Notes under the pieces: generated by a model
The model's database searches: none
The model's input: the letters and a program-made list of their open reading frames with translations, nothing else
What the model was told of the DNA's origin: nothing
Assembly: GCF_021474425.1 (NCBI RefSeq)
Contig: NZ_JAKEIP010000030.1
Span: 1-57,457 of the forward strand
DNA from: Streptomyces muensis
Lineage (GTDB): Bacteria > Actinomycetota > Actinomycetes > Streptomycetales > Streptomycetaceae
Length of the DNA stretch: 57,457 nucleotides
Direction: 5' to 3'
Made by a program: the position numbers and the translations under genes
Part shown: piece after piece, positions 16,613 through 25,816 of the stretch
Layout: each line of letters begins with the position of its first letter
How positions within the stretch are numbered: position 1 is the first letter of the stretch

Positions 16613-18295
16613 ATGCCCGACGACACCCAGGACGTCATTTCCGGTGGTCATCTCGTTGCCAAGGCGCTGAAGGCCGAGGGGGTCGACCGCATCTACACCC
16701 TGTGCGGCGGCCACATCATCGACATCTACGACGGCTGCGTCGACGAGGGCATCGAGGTCGTCGACGTCCGTCACGAGCAGGTCGCCGCACACGCCGCCGA
16801 CGGTTACGCACGCATCACCGGCAAGCCCGGCTGCGCGGTCGTCACCGCGGGTCCCGGCACCACCGACGCCGTCACCGGCGTGGCCAACGCCTTCCGCGCC
16901 GAGTCCCCGATGCTGCTCATCGGCGGCCAGGGCGCCCTCACCCAGCACAAGATGGGGTCCCTCCAGGACCTGCCGCACGTCGACATGATGACGCCGATCA
17001 CCAAGTTCGCGGCGGCCGTGCCGGACACGGCGCGCGCGGCGGACATGGTGTCCATGGCGTTCCGCGAGTGCTACCACGGAGCGCCCGGGCCCTCCTTCCT
17101 GGAGATCCCACGCGACGTCCTCGACGCCAAGGTGCCGGTGAGCAAGGCGCGTGTGCCGAAGGAGGGGGCCTACCGTGCCTCCACCCGCTCGGCCGGCGAC
17201 CCCGAGGCCATCGAGAAGCTCGCCGACCTGCTGGTCCACGCCGAGAAGCCGGCCATCCTGCTGGGCAGCCAGGTGTGGACGACGCGCGGCACCGAGGCGG
17301 CCATCGAGCTCGTGCGCACCCTCAACATCCCCGCCTACATGAACGGCGCCGGCCGCGGCACCCTCCCGCCCGGCGACCCGCACCACTTCCAGCTGTCCCG
17401 CCGCTACGCCTTCTCCAACGCCGATGTCATCGTCATCGTCGGCACGCCCTTCGACTTCCGCATGGGCTACGGCAAGCGGCTCTCCCCGGACGCGACCGTC
17501 GTGCAGATCGACCTCGACTACCGCACCGTCGGCAAGAACCGCGACATCGACCTCGGGATCGTCGGCGACGCCGGCCTGGTGCTGAAGTCGGTGACCGAGG
17601 CCGCCTCCGGTCGCGTCAATGGCGGCGCGTCCAAGCGCAAGGAGTGGCTCGACGAGCTGCGCGCCGCCGAGCAGACCGCCATCGAGAAGCGGCTGCCGAA
17701 CCTGAAGTCGGACGCCTCGCCGATCCATCCGTACCGGCTGGTCAGCGAGATCAACGACTTCCTCACCGAGGACTCGATCTACATCGGCGACGGCGGCGAC
17801 ATCGTCACCTTCTCCGGTCAGGTCGTGCAGCCCAAGTCACCCGGGCACTGGATGGACCCGGGACCGCTGGGCACGCTCGGCGTCGGGGTGCCGTTCGTGC
17901 TCGCGGCCAAGCAGGCGCGGCCCGACAAGGAGGTCGTCGCACTCTTCGGCGACGGAGCCTTCTCCCTCACCGGCTGGGACTTCGAGACGCTCGTCCGCTA
18001 CAACCTCCCCTTCGTCGGCATCGTCGGCAACAACTCCTCGATGAACCAGATCCGTTACGGCCAGGCCCAGAAGTACGGCCTGGAGCGTGAGCGGGTCGGC
18101 AACACCCTCGGCGACGTCCACTACGACAAGTTCGCGCAGATGCTGGGCGGTTACGGCGAGGAGGTCCGTGACCCCGCCGACATCGGCCCCGCGCTGCGGC
18201 GCGCCCGCGAGTCCGGCAAGCCGTCGCTGATCAACGTCTGGGTCGACCCGGACGCGTACGCCCCCGGAACCATGAACCAGACCATGTACAAGTGA
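16613..18295 (+). CDS. oxc: ThDP-dependent oxalyl-CoA decarboxylase-like enzyme
   Basis: A 560-residue thiamine-diphosphate enzyme of the acetolactate synthase/oxalyl-CoA decarboxylase superfamily. The cofactor-activating Glu is in RHEQ (residue 55). The ThDP/Mg motif runs from [11 protein letters not shown] (446) to NN (about 474). It would convert oxalyl-CoA to formyl-CoA and CO2. The assignment rests on the gene immediately downstream, a clear formyl-CoA:oxalate CoA-transferase. By sequence alone it looks closer to the acetolactate-synthase and 2-hydroxyacyl-CoA-lyase side than to Oxalobacter Oxc (for example [15 protein letters not shown] after the ThDP Glu region). A 2-hydroxyacyl-CoA lyase or glyoxylate-condensing enzyme is therefore the main alternative. 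ATG 16613 begins MPDDTQDV. Confidence 0.75.
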   Translation: MPDDTQDVISGGHLVAKALKAEGVDRIYTLCGGHIIDIYDGCVDEGIEVVDVRHEQVAAHAADGYARITGKPGCAVVTAGPGTTDAVTGVANAFRAESPMLLIGGQGALTQHKMGSLQDLPHVDMMTPITKFAAAVPDTARAADMVSMAFRECYHGAPGPSFLEIPRDVLDAKVPVSKARVPKEGAYRASTRSAGDPEAIEKLADLLVHAEKPAILLGSQVWTTRGTEAAIELVRTLNIPAYMNGAGRGTLPPGDPHHFQLSRRYAFSNADVIVIVGTPFDFRMGYGKRLSPDATVVQIDLDYRTVGKNRDIDLGIVGDAGLVLKSVTEAASGRVNGGASKRKEWLDELRAAEQTAIEKRLPNLKSDASPIHPYRLVSEINDFLTEDSIYIGDGGDIVTFSGQVVQPKSPGHWMDPGPLGTLGVGVPFVLAAKQARPDKEVVALFGDGAFSLTGWDFETLVRYNLPFVGIVGNNSSMNQIRYGQAQKYGLERERVGNTLGDVHYDKFAQMLGGYGEEVRDPADIGPALRRARESGKPSLINVWVDPDAYAPGTMNQTMYK

Positions 18296-18305
18296 GGAGG
18301 CCTGC

Positions 18306-19556
18306 ATGACCGGCACGACGGGCACTCCGCCCAAGGCTCTCGAAGGCATCCGCGTCCTGGACATGACCCACGTCCAGTCCGGTCCCTCCGCGACCCAGCT
18401 GCTCGCCTGGCTCGGCGCTGACGTCGTCAAGCTGGAGGCGCCGACCGGTGACATCACGCGCAAGCAGTTGCGCGACCTCCCGGACGTCGACTCCCTCTAC
18501 TTCACGATGCTCAACTGCAACAAGCGGAGCATCACGCTCAACACCAAGACCGAGCGCGGCAAGGAGATCCTCACCGAGCTGATCCGGCGTTCCGACGTCA
18601 TGGTCGAGAACTTCGGACCGGGCGCGGTCGACCGGATGGGCTTCACCTGGGACCGCATCCAGGAGATCAATCCGCGTATCGTCTATGCCTCCATCAAGGG
18701 GTTCGGGGACGGTCCGTACACCAACTTCAAGGCGTACGAGGTCGTCGCGCAGGCCATGGGCGGGTCGATGTCGACCACCGGTTTCGAGGACGGGCCGCCG
18801 CTGGCGACCGGAGCCCAGATCGGGGACTCGGGGACCGGAGTACACGCCGTGGCGGGGATTCTCGCGGCGCTGTTCCAGCGCGAGAACACCGGGCGTGGGC
18901 AGCGGGTCAACGTGGCCATGCAGCACGCTGTACTCAACCTGTGCCGGGTGAAGCTGAGGGACCAGCAACGCCTGGCACACGGGCCGCTTGCTGAATATCC
19001 GAACGACGACTTCGGCACGGAAGTTCCCCGCTCGGGAAACGCGTCCGGCGGCGGTCAGCCCGGCTGGGCGGTCAAGTGCGCGCCGGGCGGCCCGAACGAC
19101 TACGTGTACGTCATCGTGCAGCCCGTCGGCTGGCAGCCCCTCAGCGAACTCATCGGCCGGCCCGAACTCGCGGGCGACCCCGAGTGGGCGACGCCGGAGG
19201 CCCGGCTGCCCAAGCTGAACAAGATGTTCCAGCTGATCGAGGAGTGGTCGTCGACCCTGCCGAAGTGGGAGGTGCTGGAGCGGCTCAACGCGCACAACAT
19301 CCCGTGCGGGCCGATCCTGTCGACCAAGGAGATCATCGAGGACTCCTCGCTGGTCGCCAACGACATGGTCGTCACCGTGCCGCACCCCGAGCGGGGCGAG
19401 TTCGTGACGGTCGGCAGTCCGCTCAAGCTGTCCGACTCCCCTGTCGAGGTGTCCAGTTCACCGCTGCTCGGCCAGCACAACGAAGAGGTCTACATCGGCG
19501 AGCTCGGCCTCGGTGACGAGGAGCTGCGCCTGCTCAAGTCGAACGGAGTGATCTGA
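18306..19556 (+). CDS. frc: Formyl-CoA:oxalate CoA-transferase
   Basis: Class III CoA-transferase, 416 residues, moving CoA from formyl-CoA (or succinyl-CoA) to oxalate. Agreement with Oxalobacter Frc is extensive: [45 protein letters not shown], the catalytic Asp in GDSGTG (residue 174) and the glycine loop [11 protein letters not shown]. One active-site difference stands out: the Trp48 of Oxalobacter Frc (TRGWLQDKP) is Gln54 here (TRKQLRDLP). GAGGAGG precedes ATG 18306, ten bases after the decarboxylase stop, so the two are one operon. Together they run the oxalate decarboxylation cycle. Confidence 0.95.
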   Translation: MTGTTGTPPKALEGIRVLDMTHVQSGPSATQLLAWLGADVVKLEAPTGDITRKQLRDLPDVDSLYFTMLNCNKRSITLNTKTERGKEILTELIRRSDVMVENFGPGAVDRMGFTWDRIQEINPRIVYASIKGFGDGPYTNFKAYEVVAQAMGGSMSTTGFEDGPPLATGAQIGDSGTGVHAVAGILAALFQRENTGRGQRVNVAMQHAVLNLCRVKLRDQQRLAHGPLAEYPNDDFGTEVPRSGNASGGGQPGWAVKCAPGGPNDYVYVIVQPVGWQPLSELIGRPELAGDPEWATPEARLPKLNKMFQLIEEWSSTLPKWEVLERLNAHNIPCGPILSTKEIIEDSSLVANDMVVTVPHPERGEFVTVGSPLKLSDSPVEVSSSPLLGQHNEEVYIGELGLGDEELRLLKSNGVI

Positions 19557-19557
19557 C

Positions 19558-21705
19558 GTGATGGCCGAAGACCGCGTCCTCAGGGTGCGGACGCTCCTCG
19601 ACTCCGTGCGGGCCGAAGGCCGTACGGCGCTGACCGCGCCCGAGGGCAAGGTGATCGCCGACGCGTACGGGATCGCCGTACCGGGCGAGGAGCTGGCGAC
19701 CGACGTCGACGAGGCCGTGGCGTACGCGGCGCGTTTCGGCGGTCCGGTCGTCATGAAGATCGTCTCCCCCGACATCCTGCACAAGACAGACGCGGGTGGT
19801 GTGATCGTCGGCGTCGAAGGCGCGACGGACGTACGGGCCGCGTTCCACAAGATCATCGACAATGCGCGGGCGTACGACGCCAAGGCCCGCATCGGGGGCG
19901 TGCAGGTGCAGGAACTGCTCCCGCGGGGGCAGGAGGTCATCGTCGGCGCGGTCACCGACCCGACGTTCGGGAAGGTCGTGGCCTTCGGGCTCGGCGGGGT
20001 GCTCGTCGAGGTCCTCAAGGACGTCACCTTCCGGCTCGCCCCCGTGGACGCCGACGAGGCGCTGTCCATGCTGGACTCGATCCGCTCGGCGGAGATCCTG
20101 CGCGGGGTGCGCGGCCAGGCGGCCGTGGACCGGTGGGCGGTGGCCGAGCAGATCCGCCGGGTGTCGCAGCTGGTCACGGACTTCCCGGAGATCGCCGAGG
20201 TGGACCTGAACCCGGTGATCGCCACGGCCGAGGGGGCGGTCGCCGCGGACATCCGCGTGATCCTCTCCGAGGCGCAGGCGAAGCAGCGGCGCCGCTACTC
20301 GCGCGACGAGATCCTCACGTCCATGCGCCGGTTGATGCAGCCGTCGTCGGTGGCCGTCATCGGGGCGTCGAACGAACAGGGCAAGATCGGCAATTCGGTC
20401 ATGCGCAACCTCATCGACGGCGGTTTCGCCGGGGACATCCACCCGGTGAACCCCAAGGCCGATGACATTCTGGGCCGCAAGGCGTACAAGAGTGTCACGG
20501 ACGTTCCCGGTGAGGTGGATGTGGCGGTCTTCGCTATCCCCGCCAAGTTCGTGGCCTCGGCCCTGGAGGAGGTGGGACGCAAGAAGATCCCCAACGCCGT
20601 CCTGATCCCCTCCGGGTTCGCCGAGACCGGTGAGCACGAACTCCAGGCGGAGATCGTGGAGATCGCCGAGCGGCACGGCGTCCGGCTGCTCGGGCCGAAC
20701 ATCTACGGCTACTACTCGACGTGGCAGGACCTGTGCGCCACGTTCTGCACGCCGTACGACGTCAAGGGCGGGGTGGCGCTGACCTCGCAGTCCGGTGGCA
20801 TCGGCATGGCCATCCTGGGCTTCGCCCGCACCACGAAGACGGGCGTGTCCGCGATCGTCGGCCTCGGCAACAAGTCGGACCTGGACGAGGACGACCTGCT
20901 GACCTGGTTCGGCGAGGACCCGCACACCGAGTGCATCGCGATGCACCTGGAGGACCTCAAGGACGGGCGCGCCTTCGTCGAGGCCGCGCGGGCGACCGTA
21001 CCGAAGAAGCCGGTCGTCGTCCTCAAGGCGGGCCGTACCGCGGCGGGCGCGAAGGCCGCGGGCTCGCACACCGGAGCGCTCGCCGGCGACGACGCCGTGT
21101 ACGACGACATCCTGAAGCAGGCCGGTGTCATCCGGGCGCCCGGGCTGAACGAGATGCTGGAGTACGCGCGCGCGTTGCCGGTGCTTCCCACGCCCAAGGG
21201 CGACAACGTCGTGATCATCACCGGGGCCGGCGGCAGCGGTGTGCTGCTGTCGGACGCCGTCACCGACAACGGGCTGTCCCTGATGGAGATCCCGCCGGAC
21301 CTGGACGAGGCCTTCCGGAAGTTCATCCCGCCGTTCGGGGCCGCGGGCAACCCGGTGGACATCACCGGAGGCGAGCCACCGTCGACGTACGAGGCGACGA
21401 TCCGGCTCGGCCTCGAGGACCCGCGGATCCACGCGCTGGTCCTGGGTTACTGGCACACGATCGTCACTCCCCCGATGGTCTTCGCGGAGCTCACCGCGCG
21501 CGTGGTGGCCGAGTTCCGTGAGCGCGGCATCGACAAGCCCGTCGTGGCGTCGCTCGCCGGTGACGTCGAGGTCGAGGAGGCCTGCCAGTACCTGTACGAG
21601 CGGGGGGTCGTGGCGTATCCGTACACGACCGAGAAGCCGGTGGCCGTGCTGGGCGCCAAGTACCGGTGGGCGCGGGCGGCGGGGTTGTTGGGGGGCGGTT
21701 CATGA
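19558..21705 (+). CDS. ADP-forming acyl-CoA synthetase (fused beta-alpha, acetate-CoA ligase family)
   Basis: A 715-residue NDP-forming acyl-CoA synthetase in which the ATP-grasp (beta) part comes first (residues 1-245: VVMKIVSPDILHKTDAGGV, VQELLPRGQEVIVG, VDLNPVI) and the CoA-binding/ligase (alpha) part follows (from SVAVIGASNEQGKIGNS). The phospho-histidine is in SHTGAL, about residue 504. It begins one base after the frc stop (GTG 19558, or ATG 19561) and ends at a strong hairpin, so it belongs to the oxc-frc unit. Possible jobs are ATP-dependent activation of oxalate or formate, or the reverse: conserving the thioester energy of formyl-CoA as ATP. The family is certain, the substrate is inferred from context. 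Confidence 0.88.
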   Translation: MMAEDRVLRVRTLLDSVRAEGRTALTAPEGKVIADAYGIAVPGEELATDVDEAVAYAARFGGPVVMKIVSPDILHKTDAGGVIVGVEGATDVRAAFHKIIDNARAYDAKARIGGVQVQELLPRGQEVIVGAVTDPTFGKVVAFGLGGVLVEVLKDVTFRLAPVDADEALSMLDSIRSAEILRGVRGQAAVDRWAVAEQIRRVSQLVTDFPEIAEVDLNPVIATAEGAVAADIRVILSEAQAKQRRRYSRDEILTSMRRLMQPSSVAVIGASNEQGKIGNSVMRNLIDGGFAGDIHPVNPKADDILGRKAYKSVTDVPGEVDVAVFAIPAKFVASALEEVGRKKIPNAVLIPSGFAETGEHELQAEIVEIAERHGVRLLGPNIYGYYSTWQDLCATFCTPYDVKGGVALTSQSGGIGMAILGFARTTKTGVSAIVGLGNKSDLDEDDLLTWFGEDPHTECIAMHLEDLKDGRAFVEAARATVPKKPVVVLKAGRTAAGAKAAGSHTGALAGDDAVYDDILKQAGVIRAPGLNEMLEYARALPVLPTPKGDNVVIITGAGGSGVLLSDAVTDNGLSLMEIPPDLDEAFRKFIPPFGAAGNPVDITGGEPPSTYEATIRLGLEDPRIHALVLGYWHTIVTPPMVFAELTARVVAEFRERGIDKPVVASLAGDVEVEEACQYLYERGVVAYPYTTEKPVAVLGAKYRWARAAGLLGGGS

Positions 21706-21720
21706 GGTGAGAGGGGGTAC

Positions 21721-21751
21721 GGGCCGGCCGACGGTGCGCGTCGGCCGGCCC
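21721..21751 (+). terminator. Strong hairpin after the acyl-CoA synthetase
   Basis: GGGCCGGCCGAC (21721-21732) pairs perfectly with GTCGGCCGGCCC (21740-21751) around a 7-base loop, 15 bp past the stop at 21705. It separates the enzyme genes from the transporters, which may have their own promoter or rely on read-through. Confidence 0.7.
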
Positions 21752-21827
21752 CGGGACCCGTGCGCACACGAAAGGCATTGGACAGGGGGCGCTGGCCAGA
21801 ACTTTCGACGCAAGGGGTGCAAGCAAC

Positions 21828-23213
21828 GTGACAACCACCGACGTTCCACGGGTCGCCGGCTATCGCGAGGTGACCGACAAGAACGGACGCGTCTACCGCA
21901 TCGGCGAGTCCGACATCGACATCATGGGCCGCAAGCGCAAGTGGATGGTGATCCTGCCCTGGATCGGCATGATGGGCATCTCCTCCGCCGAGTACGCGTT
22001 CGCGTCCGCCGAGGACACCCTCCACACCGCGCACCACTGGGCCAGTGCGCACATCTTCTGGATGATGACGGTCTGGGTGTTCTTCCAGGCCGCGGTGGCC
22101 TTCCCGGCCGGCAAGCTGCGTGAGTCCGGCAAGCTGCCGGCCCGTTTCGCGATGATGCTGGGCGCGACGGGCACCCTGCTGGGCTACCTGTCGCTGGCCT
22201 TCGCACCGCATGTCGTCGTCGCCTACATCGGCTTCAGCGTCTTCAGCGGCATGGGCGCGGGCATGGTGTACGCCACCTGCGTCAACATGGTCGGCAAGTG
22301 GTATCCGGAGCGCAAGGGCGGCAAGACCGGGTTCGTCAACGGCGGTTTCGCCTACGGCTCGGTGCCCTTCGTCTTCCTCTTCACCGGCTACATGGACCTG
22401 ACCAACTTCCGCTGGGTACTGGTGTCGGTCGGTCTCTTCCTCGCCCTGATGGTCGGGGCTTCCGGCTTCTTCTTCAGGGACCCGCCGAAGAACTGGTGGC
22501 CGGCCGAGGTCGACCCGCTGAACCCGCCGAAGGACCCGCGCGCGGCCCGCTCGCTGCGCATGAACCCGCCGGCCGTGCACCAGTACTCCCCCAAGGAGGC
22601 CTGGAAGACGGGCCGCGTGGCCCTCATGTGGTTCTGTCTCGCGTGCACGTCCGGCGTGAACATCTTCGGCATCGCCTTCCAGGTGGACATCGGCGAGGAG
22701 GCCGGGTTCGCGGGCGGCATCGTGGCCACGGCCATGTCCCTGAAGGCGATCGTCAACGGCACCGGCCGAGGCGTCATCGGCTGGCTGTCCGACCTCTACG
22801 GCCGCAAGCGGTGCCTGATCGTCGTCTGCATCATCCTGGGGCTCTCCCAGTACGGCATCCTCTGGTCGGCCGAGGCCAAGAACCTTCCGCTGTTCCTGGT
22901 CTTCTCCTCGATCTCCGGCTTCGGCGGCGGCGCCATCTTCCCGATGTTCGCCGCGCTCACCGCCGACTACTTCGGCGAGAACAACAACGCGTCCAACTAC
23001 GGCATGGTCTACAGCGCCAAGCTCGTCTCCGGTCTGGGCGCGGGCATGGGTGCCGTGGTCGTCGGTGCCTGGGGACACTCCGGTGCGTTCATCCTGGCCG
23101 GCTCCATCTCGCTCTTCGCCGGGTGCGTGGCGCTGTTCCTCAGCCCGCCGGGACGTGACAAGGAAACGCGCATCGCTCCCAACCCACGACCGCTCGGCGA
23201 GGACATGGCCTGA
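21828..23213 (+). CDS. Oxalate/formate antiporter-type MFS transporter, first copy
   Basis: A 461-residue major facilitator of the OFA (OxlT-like) family with 12 predicted helices, preceded by a soluble stretch of about 35 residues (YREVTDKNGRVYRIGESD). Family-like features are the VYATCVNMVGKWYPERKGGKTG loop between helices 4 and 5 and FAALTADYFGENNNASNYG in the second half. OFA members exchange oxalate for formate, the exact pair needed by the upstream enzymes. GTG 21828 was taken as start with AAGGGG upstream. One base separates its stop from the next transporter's ATG. Exchange direction and specificity are inferred. Confidence 0.88.
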   Translation: MTTTDVPRVAGYREVTDKNGRVYRIGESDIDIMGRKRKWMVILPWIGMMGISSAEYAFASAEDTLHTAHHWASAHIFWMMTVWVFFQAAVAFPAGKLRESGKLPARFAMMLGATGTLLGYLSLAFAPHVVVAYIGFSVFSGMGAGMVYATCVNMVGKWYPERKGGKTGFVNGGFAYGSVPFVFLFTGYMDLTNFRWVLVSVGLFLALMVGASGFFFRDPPKNWWPAEVDPLNPPKDPRAARSLRMNPPAVHQYSPKEAWKTGRVALMWFCLACTSGVNIFGIAFQVDIGEEAGFAGGIVATAMSLKAIVNGTGRGVIGWLSDLYGRKRCLIVVCIILGLSQYGILWSAEAKNLPLFLVFSSISGFGGGAIFPMFAALTADYFGENNNASNYGMVYSAKLVSGLGAGMGAVVVGAWGHSGAFILAGSISLFAGCVALFLSPPGRDKETRIAPNPRPLGEDMA

Positions 23214-23214
23214 C

Positions 23215-24606
23215 ATGACGGCAGATCCGTACGCAGCAAGCAGTTCGTCCGCATCATCCGACGCCGCACATCGTCCCTACCGTGAGGTGACCGACGCGCG
23301 CGGGCGCGTCTATCGCATCGGCGAGACCGACCGCGACATCCTCGGCCACTCCCGCAGGATCATGGTGTATCTCCCGTGGATCGCCATGATGGCCATCAGC
23401 GTCTTCGAATACGCGTACGGCTCTGCCGAGGACACCCTGTCCCACGCGCACGGCTGGACGCAGAGCAACACCTTCTGGATCCTCAGCGTCTGGGTGTTCT
23501 TCCAGGCCGGCATCGCCTTCCCCGCGGGCTGGCTGCGCGAGAAGGGCGTCCTGACGGCCCGCAGGGCCATGTACCTGGGCTCGGGCATGTGCCTGCTGGG
23601 TTTCCTTGCCCTCTCACATCTGAACAACGTCCTGCTGGCGATCCTCGGCTTCGGCGTCGTCGGCGGCCTCGGGGCCGGCCTGGTCTACGCGACCTGCATC
23701 AACATGGTCGGCAAGTGGTTCCCCGAGCGGCGCGGCGCCCGGACCGGGTTCGTCAACGGCGGGTTCGCGTACGGATCACTGCCCTTCATCTTCATCTTCA
23801 ACTACGGGTTCGACACCGCGAACTACCACCGGGTGCTGGACCTGATCGGCTGCTACGTCATGGTCGTCGTCGTCGGATGCGCGTTCTTCTTCAAGGACCC
23901 ACCGAAGAACTGGTGGCCCGCGGACGTCGATCCGCTGACGCACACGGGCGACCGGAAGAACGCGGCGAGCCTCGCCAAGAACCCTCCGGCGGTGAAGCAG
24001 TACACGCCCCGGGAGGCCATCAGGACCGGCATGCTGCCCCTGATGTGGCTGTCCGTGGTCCTGACCGCCGGGGTGTCGATCTTCGGCATCTCCTTCCAGG
24101 TCGACTACGCCAAGGAGGTGGGCTTCGGCCCGCTGGTCGCGGCGTCGTCGATGGGCGTGATGGCGGTGATCAACGGCATCGGCCGCGGTGTGGTGGGCTG
24201 GCTCTCCGACCGGTGGGGCCGCAAGTCGACGCTGGTGTTCGTGATCGTCGTGCTGGGTCTCGCCCAGTTCGGCGTGATCTGGGCGGGTGACCTCAGGAAC
24301 GAGTGGCTGTTCCTGTTCTTCGCCTTCCTCTCCGGTTTCGGCGGCGGCGCGTTCTACCCGCTGTTCGCGGCGCTCACCCCGGACTACTTCGGGGAGAACT
24401 ACAACGCCACCAACTACGGGCTCGTCTACAGCGGCAAGCTGATCAGCGGCCTGTTCGGTGGCGGACTCGGCTCCATGGTGGTCGCGGCCTGGGGCTATGA
24501 CGGCGCGTACGCGCTGGCCGGAGGCGTGTCGTTGGTGGCGGCGGCCATCGCGTTGCTGCTGCGTCAGCCGGGGCGCGGCGCGGCGGTGCCGCATCCCGCG
24601 CACTGA
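23215..24606 (+). CDS. Oxalate/formate antiporter-type MFS transporter, second copy
   Basis: A 463-residue OFA-family transporter, clearly a duplicate of the preceding gene: it has the same N-terminal YREVTDARGRVYRIGETD, the same central VYATCINMVGKWFPERRGARTG and the same PDYFGENYNATNYG. Divergence is spread along the length, so the duplication is not recent. ATG 23215 overlaps nothing and follows the first copy's stop by one base. Two copies could divide import of oxalate/formate exchange from formate or CO2-linked efflux, or differ in affinity. A perfect 17-bp hairpin terminator follows. Confidence 0.88.
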   Translation: MTADPYAASSSSASSDAAHRPYREVTDARGRVYRIGETDRDILGHSRRIMVYLPWIAMMAISVFEYAYGSAEDTLSHAHGWTQSNTFWILSVWVFFQAGIAFPAGWLREKGVLTARRAMYLGSGMCLLGFLALSHLNNVLLAILGFGVVGGLGAGLVYATCINMVGKWFPERRGARTGFVNGGFAYGSLPFIFIFNYGFDTANYHRVLDLIGCYVMVVVVGCAFFFKDPPKNWWPADVDPLTHTGDRKNAASLAKNPPAVKQYTPREAIRTGMLPLMWLSVVLTAGVSIFGISFQVDYAKEVGFGPLVAASSMGVMAVINGIGRGVVGWLSDRWGRKSTLVFVIVVLGLAQFGVIWAGDLRNEWLFLFFAFLSGFGGGAFYPLFAALTPDYFGENYNATNYGLVYSGKLISGLFGGGLGSMVVAAWGYDGAYALAGGVSLVAAAIALLLRQPGRGAAVPHPAH

Positions 24607-24618
24607 CAGGTCGCACAT

Positions 24619-24658
24619 ATGAGGAGGCCCTCCCCCGCTTCGGGGAGGGCCTCCTCAT
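24619..24658. terminator. Perfect 17-bp hairpin between convergent operons
   Basis: ATGAGGAGGCCCTCCCC and its exact complement flank a 6-base loop. The structure lies between the stop of the second antiporter (24606) and the stop of the convergent TIM-barrel gene (24675), so it can stop transcription from both sides. Confidence 0.9.
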
Positions 24659-24674
24659 GTCGGTTCGACGTCGG

Positions 24675-25733
24675 TCAGCACTTCTCCCGCAGGGAGTGCA
24701 GATGCGCGCTCGAACGGCGTGCGAAGGTCAGGGAATCGGTCGGGTTGTCGTGCTCCGCCTGCCAGTGGTGGGCGAACCGCTGTCCGCGCAGCCTGGTCAC
24801 GGCGGAGATGAACCGCTTGTAGTCGATGTCGCCGTCACCGACGTCGACCATGTCGTAGCCGTACTGGTTCGTCGGGTCGCTCACGCCGTCCTTGACGTGG
24901 AAGAGCGGGTAACGGTGCGGCTGCTTCAGTACGTAGTCCAGGGGCTCGAAGGGGGCGGCCGACCCGTCGGGCCGCTTCGAGAAGCGGAACTGGCCCGAGT
25001 AGGCCCAGAAGATGTCCATCTCCAGGTACACGAGGTCGGGGTCGGTCTCGGCGAGCAGCACGTCGTAGAGGCGGACCTTGGGGTTGTCGGTGGCGAAGGA
25101 GAACTCCTCGGAGTGGTTGTGCTGGTAGAACTTCATGCCGCGCGCCCTCGCCGCGGCGCCGTAGGTGTTGAACTCCTCGGCGGCACGCTTCCAGGCGTCG
25201 ACGGTGGAGCCGTAGCGGAACGGGCCGGAGGCGGTGCCTATGTGCTTCAGACCGAGGGCCTGGGCGTCGTCGAGGACCTTGGTGAGGTTCTGGGCGAAGG
25301 TGTAGGCGTTCGGGTCGTTGGAGTAGTAGCCGACGTGGCTGCCGATCGGGTTCAGGCCGTGGTTCCTCGCCAGCCGCTTGAGCTGGGCGAGGGTGATGGG
25401 TCCTGCCGAGCCTTGCGTGTATCCGGCGAACTCGACCTCGTCGTAGCCGTATTTCTCCAGCTCGGCGAAGACGGGGGCGAAACCGAGCGTGGAGACCTTG
25501 TCGCGCAGGCTGTAGAGCTGGATGCCGAGGCGGCCGGGCGGCAGGACGGGGCGGCCGCGGCCGGCGCCGCGGGAAGCCGGGTCGGTGGTGGCCTCGGCGC
25601 CCGGGGCCGCGGTCGCGGGGGCAGCGGAGGCACCCAACAGCGCGGCGGCCGTGGTGCCCGCGGCGACGCCGAGCATGCCTCGTCTGGTGAGGCGGTGGGT
25701 GAGTTCGGGATCCGTCTGGGAAAAGCGGCTCAT
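24675..25733 (-). CDS. Tat-exported sugar phosphate isomerase/epimerase-like TIM-barrel protein
   Basis: A 352-residue xylose-isomerase-like TIM barrel with a twin-arginine signal (LTRRGMLGVAAGTTAAALLG, residues 15-35, cleaved near ATA). The barrel starts at LGIQLYSLRDKVS and carries likely metal ligands in VEFAGY, YLEMDIFWAYSG, PLFHVKDG and HHWQAEHD. Secreted members of this family occur beside ThuA, Gfo/Idh/MocA and DUF1080 proteins and have been linked to 3-keto-glycoside breakdown, matching genes at 32-38 kb. ATG 25733 is the start; the longer open frame upstream is antisense shadow of the next gene. It is the last gene of the long minus-strand block. Confidence 0.87.
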   Translation of the reverse strand: MSRFSQTDPELTHRLTRRGMLGVAAGTTAAALLGASAAPATAAPGAEATTDPASRGAGRGRPVLPPGRLGIQLYSLRDKVSTLGFAPVFAELEKYGYDEVEFAGYTQGSAGPITLAQLKRLARNHGLNPIGSHVGYYSNDPNAYTFAQNLTKVLDDAQALGLKHIGTASGPFRYGSTVDAWKRAAEEFNTYGAAARARGMKFYQHNHSEEFSFATDNPKVRLYDVLLAETDPDLVYLEMDIFWAYSGQFRFSKRPDGSAAPFEPLDYVLKQPHRYPLFHVKDGVSDPTNQYGYDMVDVGDGDIDYKRFISAVTRLRGQRFAHHWQAEHDNPTDSLTFARRSSAHLHSLREKC

Positions 25734-25816
25734 GCCTGGAACTCCCTGTGATCGAGGGCCGTTGTCAGTGGTGAGTGCTTCACTTGTGATCAGTCGGAGC
25801 TGAGCGGGCTGACCAC

